A DNA stretch of 64,000 bases from an uncultured Muribaculaceae bacterium. GTDB lineage: Bacteria; Bacteroidota; Bacteroidia; Bacteroidales; Muribaculaceae. Under the pieces are notes generated by a model. That model ran no database searches. It was given only the letters and a program-made list of their open reading frames with translations, and was not told the DNA's origin. Shown here piece after piece: positions 24,661 through 33,958 of this stretch (the stretch's first letter is position 1; every line of letters begins with the position of its first letter). The DNA lies in assembly GCA_910587075.1 (NCBI GenBank), contig CAJUKE010000006.1, positions 25,109 through 89,108 on the forward strand, read 5' to 3'. The translations under genes and the position numbers were made by a program.

Positions 24661-25433
24661 TCGAAGTAAAGAACATAACGAAGTCGTTTGACGGCCGCAC
24701 GATTCTGCACGATGTATCTGCCAAATTCTACACAGGGAAGACCAACCTGATTATCGGACAGAGCGGATCGGGCAAGACGGTGCTTATGAAGAGCATGATC
24801 GGACTTGTACGTCCCGAGCAGGGTGAGATTCTATATGACGGGCGCGACCTGCTCGATATGACATCGAAGCAGGTTAAGGATCTGCGCAAGGAGATCGGAA
24901 TGCTGTTTCAGGGCTCGGCGCTGTTTGATTCGGAAACCGTGCTGGGCAATGTGATGTTCCCCCTGACGATGTTCACCGGGATGGGTCGCGGAGAGATGCT
25001 CGACAGGGCCCGGTTCTGCCTCGAACGCGTCAATCTGCAGGGAGCTGAGTCGAAATATCCGTCGGAGATTTCGGGCGGCATGCAGAAGCGAGTGGCCATC
25101 GCCCGCGCGATTGCCCTTAACCCGAAGTACCTGTTCTGCGACGAGCCTAACTCCGGCCTTGACCCCAAGACCTCGATTCTGATTGACGAACTGCTCCACG
25201 ACATCACCCACGAGTACAACATAACGACGATAATCAACACTCACGATATGAACTCGGTGCTCGGCATCGGTGAGAACATCGTTTTCATCAACAAGGGGCA
25301 CCGCGAGTGGGTCGGCGACAAGAACAAGATTTTCACCACCTCCAACGAGGCGCTCAACGAGTTCGTGTTCGCGACGCGCCTGTTCCAGGAAGTGAAAGAC
25401 TATATAATTGAACACGGCCAACCAAACGACTGA
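24657..25433 (+). CDS. mlaF: MlaF-family ABC ATPase
   Basis: A 258-residue ATPase partner of MlaE. Walker A is IIGQSGSGKTVLMKSMIGL, the signature is ISGGMQKRVAIARA, and Walker B is YLFCDEPNSGLDP, followed by INTHDMNSVLGI. The GMQKR form of the signature is characteristic of the MlaF branch. It overlaps mlaE by 4 bp, and its stop lies 2 bp before the start of the RelA-type gene, so the three are very likely one operon. Confidence 0.94.
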   Translation: MIEVKNITKSFDGRTILHDVSAKFYTGKTNLIIGQSGSGKTVLMKSMIGLVRPEQGEILYDGRDLLDMTSKQVKDLRKEIGMLFQGSALFDSETVLGNVMFPLTMFTGMGRGEMLDRARFCLERVNLQGAESKYPSEISGGMQKRVAIARAIALNPKYLFCDEPNSGLDPKTSILIDELLHDITHEYNITTIINTHDMNSVLGIGENIVFINKGHREWVGDKNKIFTTSNEALNEFVFATRLFQEVKDYIIEHGQPND

Positions 25434-25435
25434 CT

Positions 25436-27685
25436 ATGACCGAACCGACGACAAACCTTAACGACGAACGCACCGGCGCGGCGCTCACCGACGAGGAGCT
25501 CCTCGCCCTACCCTCACGCTACGCGGAGTTGCTGCGAGGCGTGCGGGATGTCGCGGCCGAGGGTGACTGCCGGCGTATGCGGCAGACGGTTGCCCGGCTC
25601 GTGGCCGAGGGACGGCTCACGCACGACAAGTTCGGAATCAGCCATCTGATGCGCTCGCTTCAGACGGCGGTGGCTTTCTGCGACCGCGTAAGCCCCGACC
25701 GCAATATCGTCGCGGCCATCATGCTGCACCCCTTCTGCAGTTCCGGCGCCCTGACGGTCGAGCAGGTTTCGGCTGAGTGGAACGAGGATGTGGCCAAACT
25801 CGTGCGGGGGCTGCTGAAAGCGACCTCCCTCTACACGCGAGGTGCGTCGGTCGATTCGGAGAATTTCAGGCGTCTGTTGATGACGTTCGCCGAAGATATA
25901 CGCGTCATTATCATAATGATCGTTGACCGTCTGGTGCTTATGCGCTTGGTGAACCATCATCCCGACGAGCGCCGGGTTAAGGATCTCGCGTACGAGGCCA
26001 ACTATCTCTATGCCTCGCTCGCCCATCGTCTCGGCCTGTATTCCATAAAGAGCGACCTGGAGGATATGTCGCTGAAATACACCGACAGGGAAACCTATAC
26101 CTCCATAGCCCGCCAGCTTAACGAACGCAAGAAGGAGCGCGACCTGTATATCGACGGCTTTATCAGGCCGGTTAAGGAGAAGCTGCTGCAGGCGGGGCTC
26201 AATTTCGACATTAAAGGGCGCACGAAGTCGATTTTCTCCATATGGAACAAGCTGCGCAAGCAGAAAACCGACATCGACCATATCTACGACCTGTTCGCTA
26301 TCCGCATAATAATCGACACCCCGCCGGAAAAAGAGAAGAGCGACTGCTGGATGGCGTACTCGCTCATAACGGATATGTATCGCCCCAACCCGTCGCGTAT
26401 GAAGGACTGGATTTCCATTCCGAAAAGCAACGGCTATGAGAGTCTGCATATCACCGTCGCCGGTCCCGGAGGGAAATGGGTAGAGGTACAGATACGCACC
26501 CGCCGTATGGACCTTGTGGCCGAAAAGGGCCTCGCGGCCCACTGGCGCTACAAAGGCATCAAGAGCGAGGGGGGCCTCGACGCGTGGATGAACAATGTGC
26601 GCGACATCCTCGAAACGGCCGACTCCGGCCCTATGGAACTTGTCAGAAACTTCAAAATGGATGTTTACGACAAGGAGGTGTTCGTGTTCACCCCGAAGGG
26701 CGACCTGTACCGCCTCCCGGCCGGCGCCACCCTGCTCGACTTCGCGTTCAACATCCATACAAAACTCGGCGCGGCGTGCACCGGGGGCCTCGTGAACGGC
26801 AAGAATGAGAAACTGGCCTACAAGTTGCGCTCGGGCGACACTGTGGAGATTCAGACCTCGGCATCGCAGCAACCCAAACAGGACTGGCTGAACATCGTCG
26901 TGACATCAAAGGCCCGCACCAAGATTCGCCAGACTCTCAAGGAGCGCGAGAGCCGTACCGCCGAGCTTGGACGCGAAATGCTGCAGCGTCGTTTCAAAAA
27001 CCGCAAAATCACTATCGACGAGGCCCAGCTCAGCCGCCTCATAAAGAAACTCGGCTACAAAACCACCACTGACTTCTACCGGGAAATCGCCGACGAGAAA
27101 CTCGACGTGAACACGGTGGCCGACCGATATGTGGCCACCGACGCGCCTCAGGAAGCCGCTCCGGGCCATGTGTCAGCCGACGAGTTTGTGCTCTCGCAGT
27201 TTACCGAGGACTCGGCGGCACGGCAGGGCTCCGACAGCGGCGACGTGCTTGTAATCGGCAATGATGTCAAGGGTCTGAACTACCGGTTCGCGAGATGCTG
27301 CAACCCGATTTACGGCGACGATGTTTTCGGGTTTGTAAGCTCCGACGGCGTGGTTAAAATCCACAGGTCGGACTGCCCCAACGCTCCTTCGATGCGCCAG
27401 CGCTACCCCTACAGAATCATTTCCACAAAGTGGTCCGGCAAGATCGGCGAGCAGTTCGCCGCTACGCTCCGGGTTGTGGGCCGCGACGACATCGGCATCG
27501 TGACAAATATAACCTCCGTGATAAGCAAGGAGAAGAACACGATTCTGCGAACGATAGCTATCGACTCGCACGACGGTCTATTCCAGGGAACACTCGTGAT
27601 CGGCGTGCCCGACAACACCGCCCTAAAGTCGATTATCAAGAAAATCAAAACCGTCAAGGGGGTAAGGGATGTGGAGCGTCTTTAA
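25436..27685 (+). CDS. relA: RelA/SpoT homologue with degenerate hydrolase domain, likely (p)ppGpp synthetase
   Basis: A 749-residue long RSH protein of the stringent response. The N-terminal hydrolase region (about 45-200) is eroded: the HD motif reads LHPF (His98-Pro99), and the usual DRLHNMR reads DRLVLMR at 164-170. The synthetase domain (about 255-365) looks intact, with GRTKSIFSIWNKL, IYDLFAIRI, NGYESLH and the catalytic EVQIRT (Glu350). A TGS domain (about 415-476) and a C-terminal ACT domain (about 675-749) follow. So it probably makes but does not degrade (p)ppGpp. It is translationally close-coupled to mlaEF. Confidence 0.9.
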   Translation: MTEPTTNLNDERTGAALTDEELLALPSRYAELLRGVRDVAAEGDCRRMRQTVARLVAEGRLTHDKFGISHLMRSLQTAVAFCDRVSPDRNIVAAIMLHPFCSSGALTVEQVSAEWNEDVAKLVRGLLKATSLYTRGASVDSENFRRLLMTFAEDIRVIIIMIVDRLVLMRLVNHHPDERRVKDLAYEANYLYASLAHRLGLYSIKSDLEDMSLKYTDRETYTSIARQLNERKKERDLYIDGFIRPVKEKLLQAGLNFDIKGRTKSIFSIWNKLRKQKTDIDHIYDLFAIRIIIDTPPEKEKSDCWMAYSLITDMYRPNPSRMKDWISIPKSNGYESLHITVAGPGGKWVEVQIRTRRMDLVAEKGLAAHWRYKGIKSEGGLDAWMNNVRDILETADSGPMELVRNFKMDVYDKEVFVFTPKGDLYRLPAGATLLDFAFNIHTKLGAACTGGLVNGKNEKLAYKLRSGDTVEIQTSASQQPKQDWLNIVVTSKARTKIRQTLKERESRTAELGREMLQRRFKNRKITIDEAQLSRLIKKLGYKTTTDFYREIADEKLDVNTVADRYVATDAPQEAAPGHVSADEFVLSQFTEDSAARQGSDSGDVLVIGNDVKGLNYRFARCCNPIYGDDVFGFVSSDGVVKIHRSDCPNAPSMRQRYPYRIISTKWSGKIGEQFAATLRVVGRDDIGIVTNITSVISKEKNTILRTIAIDSHDGLFQGTLVIGVPDNTALKSIIKKIKTVKGVRDVERL

Positions 27686-27738
27686 CGGCGTTTCCCGCAA
27701 AACTCTAACCCCCAGTTATTCCGTAATAGTTACCCGTG

Positions 27739-28566
27739 ATGAACAAACTAACTCTCGCCGCCCTCGCCTTAACGGCAATCGTGTCGGCCTCATGCGGCAA
27801 AAAGGCTAATCCCGAGGCCGAGGGGCTTCTTAATATGGCTCAGACCGCTTTTGACAACTCCGCTTATGCCGAGGCTCGCACTCTTCTCGACTCCCTTCAG
27901 AAAGGGTACCCGGCTGAAATCGAGCTTCAGCGGGCTGGTATGGCGCTTCGTCCGAAGGTAATCGAGCAACTCACTCTCGTTGAAATCCAGCAGACCGACT
28001 CGGCAGTGGCGGCGGAGAAGGCCGAAGCTGACAAACTCAAGTCAGGCCTCAAATGGGTCAAGACTCCCGGTATGATCGAAGGGTACTGGACGTATGGAAA
28101 AACCTACCGCCCGGATTTTATGAATACCACGGGAATTGAGCCCAGGGTGTCGGATATTGGCGAATTCTATATCGTTTCGTCGGTAAATCCCGGGGGGGGG
28201 CTCAAGCATACCTCCATCGCGGTTTCCGGCAACGGGGGGCGCGCGCAGACTGCTCCCGTACCCTACGACGGCGAAAGCAACTACCGCATTGATGGTGGCG
28301 AAATCATAACGTTCTCCCCCGAGGCGTCGGATACCATCGGCGCGTTCGCCCTGAACAACCAGGGAGCGCCGCTTACCCTCCATTTCATAGGCGGTAAGGA
28401 GCGATCGCAGAAACTCTCCGCCGACCAGGTGGCCGCGATAGCCGCGGCGTACCGCTATTCCCGAATCACAATTGACGCCCGTGAGCGCACAGTCAACCGC
28501 CAGAGGCTCGAAAAGCAGCTCGCGATAGCCCGCGACCAGATCGCCCGCACGGCGGCCAAGGAGTAG
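27739..28566 (+). CDS. Putative lipoprotein, unknown function
   Basis: A 275-residue secreted protein. The N-terminus MNKLTLAALALTAIVSASC is a lipoprotein signal peptide with Cys19 as the lipidated residue. A helical, Ala/Glu-rich region follows (20-110), with a TPR-like start (AYAEARTLLDSLQ), then a beta-rich middle and a C-terminal coiled segment. It resembles hypothetical lipoproteins of Bacteroidales; I cannot name a family. A run of nine G lies in the middle of the gene. Start chosen at the ATG at 27739. Confidence 0.8.
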   Translation: MNKLTLAALALTAIVSASCGKKANPEAEGLLNMAQTAFDNSAYAEARTLLDSLQKGYPAEIELQRAGMALRPKVIEQLTLVEIQQTDSAVAAEKAEADKLKSGLKWVKTPGMIEGYWTYGKTYRPDFMNTTGIEPRVSDIGEFYIVSSVNPGGGLKHTSIAVSGNGGRAQTAPVPYDGESNYRIDGGEIITFSPEASDTIGAFALNNQGAPLTLHFIGGKERSQKLSADQVAAIAAAYRYSRITIDARERTVNRQRLEKQLAIARDQIARTAAKE

Positions 28567-28582
28567 TTTGCGATTTTTTTCG

Positions 28583-28590
28583 TATCTTCG
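28583..28590 (+). promoter_or_regulatory. Possible -7 box before ftsY
   Basis: TATCTTCG lies 30 bp before the ftsY ATG. TTTG at 28567-28570 is too close to serve as a normal -33 box. Confidence 0.3.
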
Positions 28591-28619
28591 CGTGTTTTTT
28601 ACGAATATAACTTTTTCTT

Positions 28620-29582
28620 ATGGGCTTTTTCGATTTCTTCTCCAAAGAGAAAAAACAGACTCTCGACAACGGTCTTGAACGCACCAAGCAGGGGTTGTTC
28701 TCGAAAATTTCCCGCGCTATAGCGGGTAAGTCGAAAGTCGACGACGAGGTTCTCGACAACCTCGAAGAAGCTTTTATAACCTCCGATGTGGGGGTTGACA
28801 CCACTTTGAAGATTATAGAGCGGCTCCAGGAACGGGTCGCCCGCGATAAATATGTGAGCTCGTCGGAACTGAACTCACTCCTTTGCGACGAGATCTCGCA
28901 ACTGCTTGCTGAAACCGGCAGCGAGGCCGCGACCGAGGACTTCCAGGTGCCCGAAGGGCACCAGCCCCATGTGATAATGGTGGTCGGAGTCAACGGTGTC
29001 GGCAAGACCACCACCATCGGCAAACTCGCCGCGCAGTTCAAGCAGGCGGGCAACAAGGTTATGCTCGGTGCCGCCGATACTTACCGCGCCGCGGCTATCG
29101 AGCAGCTCCAGGTATGGGGCGACCGCACCGGCGTTCCTGTGGTCAAGCAGGAACAGGGTTCGGATCCCGCCGCCGTGGCGTTCGACACCCTGCAGTCGGC
29201 CAAGGCCCAGGGGTACGACGTGGTCATAATCGACACAGCCGGACGACTTCACAACAACAAGGGGCTGATGAACGAGCTAACGAAGATTCGCAACGTGATG
29301 CAAAAGGTTGTTCCCGGCGCCCCCCACGAGGTGCTTCTCGTGCTCGACGGGTCAACCGGGCAGAACGCTTTCGAACAGGCCAGGCAGTTCACTGCCGCCA
29401 CCAATGTTACCGCGCTCGCCATCACCAAGCTCGACGGCACCGCCAAGGGTGGCGTGGTAATCGGCATTTCCGACCAGTTCAAAATCCCCGTGCGGTACAT
29501 AGGCCTTGGCGAGGGAATCAACGACTTGCAGGTTTTCCACAAGAAAGAATTTGTGGAATCTCTTTTTGGCGACAAAATCTAA
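28620..29582 (+). CDS. ftsY: FtsY, SRP receptor GTPase
   Basis: A 320-residue receptor for the signal recognition particle at the inner membrane. It has a short basic N-terminal A region, an NG domain with GVNGVGKTTTIGKLA near residue 123, DTYRAAAIEQL, VIIDTAGRLHNN, TKLDGTAKGG, and a C-terminal GLGEGINDLQVF. The acidic A domain of proteobacterial FtsY is missing, as is common in Bacteroidetes. rimO follows after 3 bp. Confidence 0.97.
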   Translation: MGFFDFFSKEKKQTLDNGLERTKQGLFSKISRAIAGKSKVDDEVLDNLEEAFITSDVGVDTTLKIIERLQERVARDKYVSSSELNSLLCDEISQLLAETGSEAATEDFQVPEGHQPHVIMVVGVNGVGKTTTIGKLAAQFKQAGNKVMLGAADTYRAAAIEQLQVWGDRTGVPVVKQEQGSDPAAVAFDTLQSAKAQGYDVVIIDTAGRLHNNKGLMNELTKIRNVMQKVVPGAPHEVLLVLDGSTGQNAFEQARQFTAATNVTALAITKLDGTAKGGVVIGISDQFKIPVRYIGLGEGINDLQVFHKKEFVESLFGDKI

Positions 29583-29585
29583 GCG

Positions 29586-30905
29586 ATGAGCAGAAAACCT
29601 ACCGTTAACGTGGTGACTCTCGGATGCTCGAAGAATCTTGTCGATTCCGAGAAGGTGCTCCGTATGCTTTCCGCCAAGGGGTTCGATGCCGAGCATCAGA
29701 CAGAAAAGCCCACCGACATCGTTGTCATAAACACCTGCGGCTTCATCGGCGACGCCAAGGAGGAGTCGGTCGAAGAGATTCTGAAGTTCGCTCAAGCCAA
29801 GGAGGACGGCCTCGTCAAGGAGCTGTATGTGATGGGGTGCCTTTCGGAGCGATACCGCGACGACCTCCGTCAGGAGATGCCCGAGGTTGACCGATTCTAC
29901 GGCAAGTTTGACTGGACGACGCTGGCCGATGACCTCGCCGCCACCCATAAGGTGACCGCGACCACAGATAGCTTCAAGCGTCGCCGTGCCGTTACCACCG
30001 GTCCGAGCCACGCCTATTTGAAAATAGCCGAGGGGTGCGACCGCTTTTGCGCGTTCTGCGCCATACCGCTGATTACTGGCCGTTACCATTCCAAATCCAT
30101 CGAGGATGTGGTGGCCGAGGCAGAGGATCTTGCCGAGCAGGGTATCACCGAGCTAAACGTGATCGCCCAGGACCTTTCGAGCTATGGGCGCGACCTCACA
30201 GGCGGCAAGTCGCTGCTCGCCGAGCTTGTGGAGCGCCTCGCCGCTATAGAGAAAATCCAATGGATCAGGCTTCACTACGCCTACCCCGCCGACTTCCCTA
30301 TGGACGTGCTCGACGTTATGGCTCGCGAGCCGAAAGTATGCAAATACCTCGACATAGCCCTGCAACATGCCTCCGACAAGGTGTTGGGCAATATGCGCCG
30401 CCACATCACGCAGAGCGAGACCCGCGAACTTATCGCGGAGATGCGTCGCCGCGTGCCCGGCATCCACATACGCACCACCCTTATGACCGGGTTCCCGGGC
30501 GAGGGTGATAAGGAATTCGAGGAACTTATGGATTTCACCCGCGAGATGCGTTTTGAACGTATGGGGGCATTCGCCTATTGCGAGGAGGAAGGCACGTTCG
30601 GAGCCCGAAACTACAGCGACGACATACCTCAGGAGACCAAGCAACAGAGGCTCGACCGTCTTATGGCGCTCCAGGAAGAAATATCGCAGGAAATTCAGGA
30701 CGCAAAGATCGGCACAACCATCCGGGTCGTGGTCGACCGAGAGGATGATGACTATTATGTGTGCCGTTCACAGTGGGACTCACCCGAAGTTGACCCGGAG
30801 ATACTCGTACGCAAAACCGAGAAACTGCACCCCGGCTCTTATTATGACGTGGTGGTCGAGGAGGCGTTCCCCTTTGAGCTTGTAGCCAGAGTAGCCAACG
30901 ACTGA
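29586..30905 (+). CDS. rimO: RimO, ribosomal protein S12 methylthiotransferase
   Basis: A 439-residue radical-SAM enzyme that methylthiolates an Asp of ribosomal protein S12. The UPF0004 domain starts VVTLGCSKNLVDSE and has INTCGFI and MGCLSERY, giving the three cysteines of the auxiliary cluster. The radical-SAM motif is EGCDRFCAFCAIP. A TRAM domain ends the protein. The CSKNLVDSE form distinguishes RimO from MiaB. It is tightly linked to ftsY. Confidence 0.95.
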   Translation: MSRKPTVNVVTLGCSKNLVDSEKVLRMLSAKGFDAEHQTEKPTDIVVINTCGFIGDAKEESVEEILKFAQAKEDGLVKELYVMGCLSERYRDDLRQEMPEVDRFYGKFDWTTLADDLAATHKVTATTDSFKRRRAVTTGPSHAYLKIAEGCDRFCAFCAIPLITGRYHSKSIEDVVAEAEDLAEQGITELNVIAQDLSSYGRDLTGGKSLLAELVERLAAIEKIQWIRLHYAYPADFPMDVLDVMAREPKVCKYLDIALQHASDKVLGNMRRHITQSETRELIAEMRRRVPGIHIRTTLMTGFPGEGDKEFEELMDFTREMRFERMGAFAYCEEEGTFGARNYSDDIPQETKQQRLDRLMALQEEISQEIQDAKIGTTIRVVVDREDDDYYVCRSQWDSPEVDPEILVRKTEKLHPGSYYDVVVEEAFPFELVARVAND

Positions 30906-30945
30906 CTTGTCAGCGCCATTCAACCCAATTGATAGCCCGTCGAAT

Positions 30946-31938
30946 ATGTTATCCGCGCCGTCACCACTTCCATCAGTTTCCGAAATCGACTCGCTTGTTG
31001 GCTCAGGCGAGCCTTTCGGCTTCGGCCTGCTCCCGGGCGAGAATAGCCCATACGGAGAGTTGGAAGCCGGGAGGTGGCTCGCACCTTATGCTGAACGAGT
31101 TTTGCCTGGCTGCGAATCAACCGCGGGGGCCGCGCCGGGTGATGAGATAGCCGGAGATGAATGGATTAGCAGTGAAGAGGCGTCATACATCGACGCGGTA
31201 AGCAAAGTAATTGAGTCCTGCGCGGCGAGAAATGGTAAAACAGTTTTCTCCCGTGAGATACAGGGGCGTATAGGTAGTAATGTAACTCCGGGCCGAGTGT
31301 TTCACGGGCTTTGCGCCGAATTCCCCGATACATTCCGCTACATATTCAACCTCCCCGGCGAGGGAGTGTGGATCGGAGCTACTCCCGAGATACTTCTTAG
31401 CGCTGACCTGCGCGAAGGGTCGTTCTCCACTATGGCGCTCGCCGGCACAAGACGCAGAAAGTGTCTCGGCGAAGCGTGGGATGAAAAGAACATAATCGAA
31501 CATCGCATAGTGGCCGACTACATTGCCGAGCGACTTACCGACGTAGGCGTCACATTCCGCAAAGGGGAAGTTTTTTCGCACCCCTACGGCGAGATTGAGC
31601 ATCTTTGCTGCCGTTTCGAGGGGGAAATGGGGCGCATACCCTACCCCGCTGTGCTTGACGCGCTCAACCCTACCCCGGCGCTTTGCGGCACACCGCTCCA
31701 GGCAGCAATCGACGACATAGCCCGTTTCGAGCCCCACGACCGCTCGTTCTACGGGGGATTTATTGCCGTTCGGTCGGCCGACAGGTTTGAGGCTTACGCC
31801 AATCTGCGTTGCCTGCGTATCCGCGGCAACCGTTTCAGCGTCTATGCGGGCGGCGGGATCACTAAGTTCTCGGTTCCGAAAGACGAATACCTTGAGACCG
31901 AGGCAAAAGCGGCGCCGCGTCTCGCTTTGTTGCGATAA
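30946..31938 (+). CDS. Chorismate-binding enzyme, likely isochorismate synthase
   Basis: A 330-residue protein of the chorismate-binding family. The C-terminal two thirds hold WIGATPEILL, MALAGTRRRK, a WDEKNIIEHRIVADYI segment, HLCCRFEGE, and the end motif SFYGGFIAV followed by VYAGGGITK. Isochorismate synthase (MenF/EntC-like) in menaquinone synthesis is the best fit. No menD or other men gene adjoins it. The frame also opens at a TTG at 30907, but the ATG at 30946 is more likely. It follows rimO closely. Confidence 0.8.
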   Translation: MLSAPSPLPSVSEIDSLVGSGEPFGFGLLPGENSPYGELEAGRWLAPYAERVLPGCESTAGAAPGDEIAGDEWISSEEASYIDAVSKVIESCAARNGKTVFSREIQGRIGSNVTPGRVFHGLCAEFPDTFRYIFNLPGEGVWIGATPEILLSADLREGSFSTMALAGTRRRKCLGEAWDEKNIIEHRIVADYIAERLTDVGVTFRKGEVFSHPYGEIEHLCCRFEGEMGRIPYPAVLDALNPTPALCGTPLQAAIDDIARFEPHDRSFYGGFIAVRSADRFEAYANLRCLRIRGNRFSVYAGGGITKFSVPKDEYLETEAKAAPRLALLR

Positions 31939-32041
31939 ATCGGTATTTATCGCGATTCGGCAATTATGATTTAAAACCGCTTTTGACGGAACGCCAAGCC
32001 CCCTTAACATTATTTCACAGCCCCGATTCCGCTATTTTTGT

Positions 32042-32049
32042 TAACTTTG
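32042..32049 (+). promoter_or_regulatory. Likely -7 box of the phosphofructokinase gene
   Basis: TAACTTTG at 32042-32049 matches the consensus. A -33 TTTG at the right distance is not seen. The leader to the start codon is about 70 bp. Confidence 0.5.
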
Positions 32050-32123
32050 TAGTGGATAAGGCGTTTATGCCGATTCCGGTTTGCTAAAGCATAAATTCAA
32101 ACCAATATACATTCAAAAACTCT

Positions 32124-33773
32124 ATGAAAAAGAGTGCCCTGCAAAAAGCGCGCGCTGCCTACCAGCCCAAGCTGCCCATCGTTCTCACCGGCGCTGTGAA
32201 AGCCGTTGAGGGTCACGCCACCAATTCCGTGGCCGACCAGGAGGAAATCAAGAAACTTTTCCCCAACACCTACGGGCTCCCCGAACTCCGATTTGAAAAA
32301 TCGACCAACACCCAGCCTTCCAAGCCCGTCAACGTCGGCGTTATCCTCTCCGGCGGCCAGGCACCCGGCGGTCACAACGTAATTTGCGGCCTCTTCGACG
32401 GCATCAAGAAAATCCACCGCGACAGCCGCCTCTATGGCTTCCTTATGGGCCCCGGCGGTTTCGTTGACCACAACTATATGGAGCTCACCGCTCCCTTCAT
32501 CGCCGACTACCGCAACACCGGCGGCTTCGACATCATCGGCTCCGGCCGCACCAAGCTCGAAACCAAGGAGCAGTTCGACAAAGGTCTTGAAATCCTCAAG
32601 GAACTCAACATCAAGGCTCTCGTGATCATCGGTGGCGACGACTCCAACACCAACGCAGCCGTGCTCGCCGAATACTACAAGAGCATCAACGCCGGCGTGC
32701 AGGTAATCGGTTGCCCCAAGACCATCGACGGCGACCTCAAGAACGACGTGATTGAAACCTCCTTCGGCTTCGACACCGCCACCAAGGTTTACTCCGAGGT
32801 TATCGGCAACATCCAGCGCGACTGCAACTCCGCTAAGAAATACTACCACTTCATCAAACTGATGGGTCGCTCGGCCAGCCATATCGCTCTCGAATGCGCC
32901 CTTCAGACCCAGCCCAACATCTGCATCATCTCCGAGGAGGTCGAGGCAAACGATATGACTCTCGCCCAGATTGTTGACCAGATAGCTGGCGTGGTTGCTG
33001 CCCGTGCCGAGAAGGGTATGAACTTCGGCACCGTGCTTATCCCCGAAGGACTTATCGAGTTCATTCCCGCCGTTAAGCGCCTGATCGCTGAGCTCAACGA
33101 CCTCCTGGCAAAGAACGAGGCCGAGTTCGCGGCTCTCGCTCCCGCCGACCAGCGCGGCTACATCCTCGCCCACCTCTCCAAAGAGAATGCCGCCGTTTAC
33201 GAATCGCTTCCCGAAGGCGTTGCCCGCCAGCTCAGCCTCGACCGCGACCCCCACGGCAACGTGCAGGTATCGCTTATCGAAACAGAGAAGCTCCTCAGCG
33301 AAATGGTTGCCAAGCGCCTCGACGAGATGAAAGCCGCCGGCCAGTTCAAGGGCACCTTCAAGTCGCTGCACCACTTCTTCGGCTACGAAGGCCGTTGCGC
33401 CGACCCCTCGAACTTCGACGCCGACTACTGCTACGCCCTCGGCTTTAACGCTTCCTGCCTGATCCGTGCCGGCGTTACCGGCTATATGTCGTCGGTGCGC
33501 AACCTCACCAAACCCTCTGTGCAGTGGATCGCCGGCGGTATCCCCGTCACCATGATGATGAACATGGAACGTCGCCACGGCGAAATGAAGCCCGTAATCC
33601 AAAAGGCACTCGTACGTCTCGACGGCGCGCCCTTCCAGAAGTTCGCCGCCAAGCGCGACGAGTGGGCTCTCAACACCTGCTACGTTTATCCCGGCCCCAT
33701 CCAGTACTTCGGCCCCGCTGAAGTCTGCGACCAGCCCACCATGACTCTGAAATACGAGCACCAGGGCAAGTAA
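32124..33773 (+). CDS. pfp: Pyrophosphate-dependent 6-phosphofructokinase (long type)
   Basis: A 549-residue PPi-dependent phosphofructokinase that reversibly phosphorylates fructose 6-phosphate. GVILSGGQAPGGHNVI opens the nucleotide-like fold. GGDDSNTNA carries the Asp that favours PPi over ATP, and PKTIDGDLKN is the catalytic loop with the Lys typical of PPi enzymes. MGRSASHIALECAL binds substrate. Length and the helical insert (about 330-440) fit the plant/Bacteroidetes long class. Codon use is strongly biased, suggesting high expression. It is flanked by its own promoter and terminator. Confidence 0.95.
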   Translation: MKKSALQKARAAYQPKLPIVLTGAVKAVEGHATNSVADQEEIKKLFPNTYGLPELRFEKSTNTQPSKPVNVGVILSGGQAPGGHNVICGLFDGIKKIHRDSRLYGFLMGPGGFVDHNYMELTAPFIADYRNTGGFDIIGSGRTKLETKEQFDKGLEILKELNIKALVIIGGDDSNTNAAVLAEYYKSINAGVQVIGCPKTIDGDLKNDVIETSFGFDTATKVYSEVIGNIQRDCNSAKKYYHFIKLMGRSASHIALECALQTQPNICIISEEVEANDMTLAQIVDQIAGVVAARAEKGMNFGTVLIPEGLIEFIPAVKRLIAELNDLLAKNEAEFAALAPADQRGYILAHLSKENAAVYESLPEGVARQLSLDRDPHGNVQVSLIETEKLLSEMVAKRLDEMKAAGQFKGTFKSLHHFFGYEGRCADPSNFDADYCYALGFNASCLIRAGVTGYMSSVRNLTKPSVQWIAGGIPVTMMMNMERRHGEMKPVIQKALVRLDGAPFQKFAAKRDEWALNTCYVYPGPIQYFGPAEVCDQPTMTLKYEHQGK

Positions 33774-33824
33774 GCCGTCATACCGCGGGCCCCAGCGCTC
33801 CGCATCCCCTATCACGACCTTTGC

Positions 33825-33864
33825 AAGCCACCCCGCCAATCACCGCGGGGCGGCTTTCTTTTTT
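33825..33864 (+). terminator. Intrinsic terminator after pfp
   Basis: A 12-bp stem with one mismatch (33825-33836 and 33845-33856) and an 8-base loop is followed by a T-rich run. It ends right at the next promoter. Confidence 0.8.
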
Positions 33865-33892
33865 GCCGCATCGGGAAAAAGACGTAACTTTG
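33862..33892 (+). promoter_or_regulatory. Consensus promoter of the DUF4924 gene
   Basis: TTTG at 33862-33865, a 19-bp spacer and TAACTTTG at 33885-33892 are a full consensus match. The -33 box lies in the T-run of the pfp terminator. Confidence 0.75.
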
Positions 33893-33958
33893 TTGTTATA
33901 AATGTATGGGGGTCGTCAGTCAGAGGGCCGTCAATAATGCTAACTGAAAAGTATCGAA

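Noticed and set aside
30907..30945. Extended TTG start for the isochorismate-synthase-like gene
   Set aside because: The ATG at 30946 is a stronger start, and the added residues are not family-like.
32097..33839. A 580-codon open frame antisense to pfp
   Set aside because: It mirrors the strongly biased codon use of pfp, has low-complexity Val/Gly/Glu composition, and no recognisable motif; it is a shadow frame.
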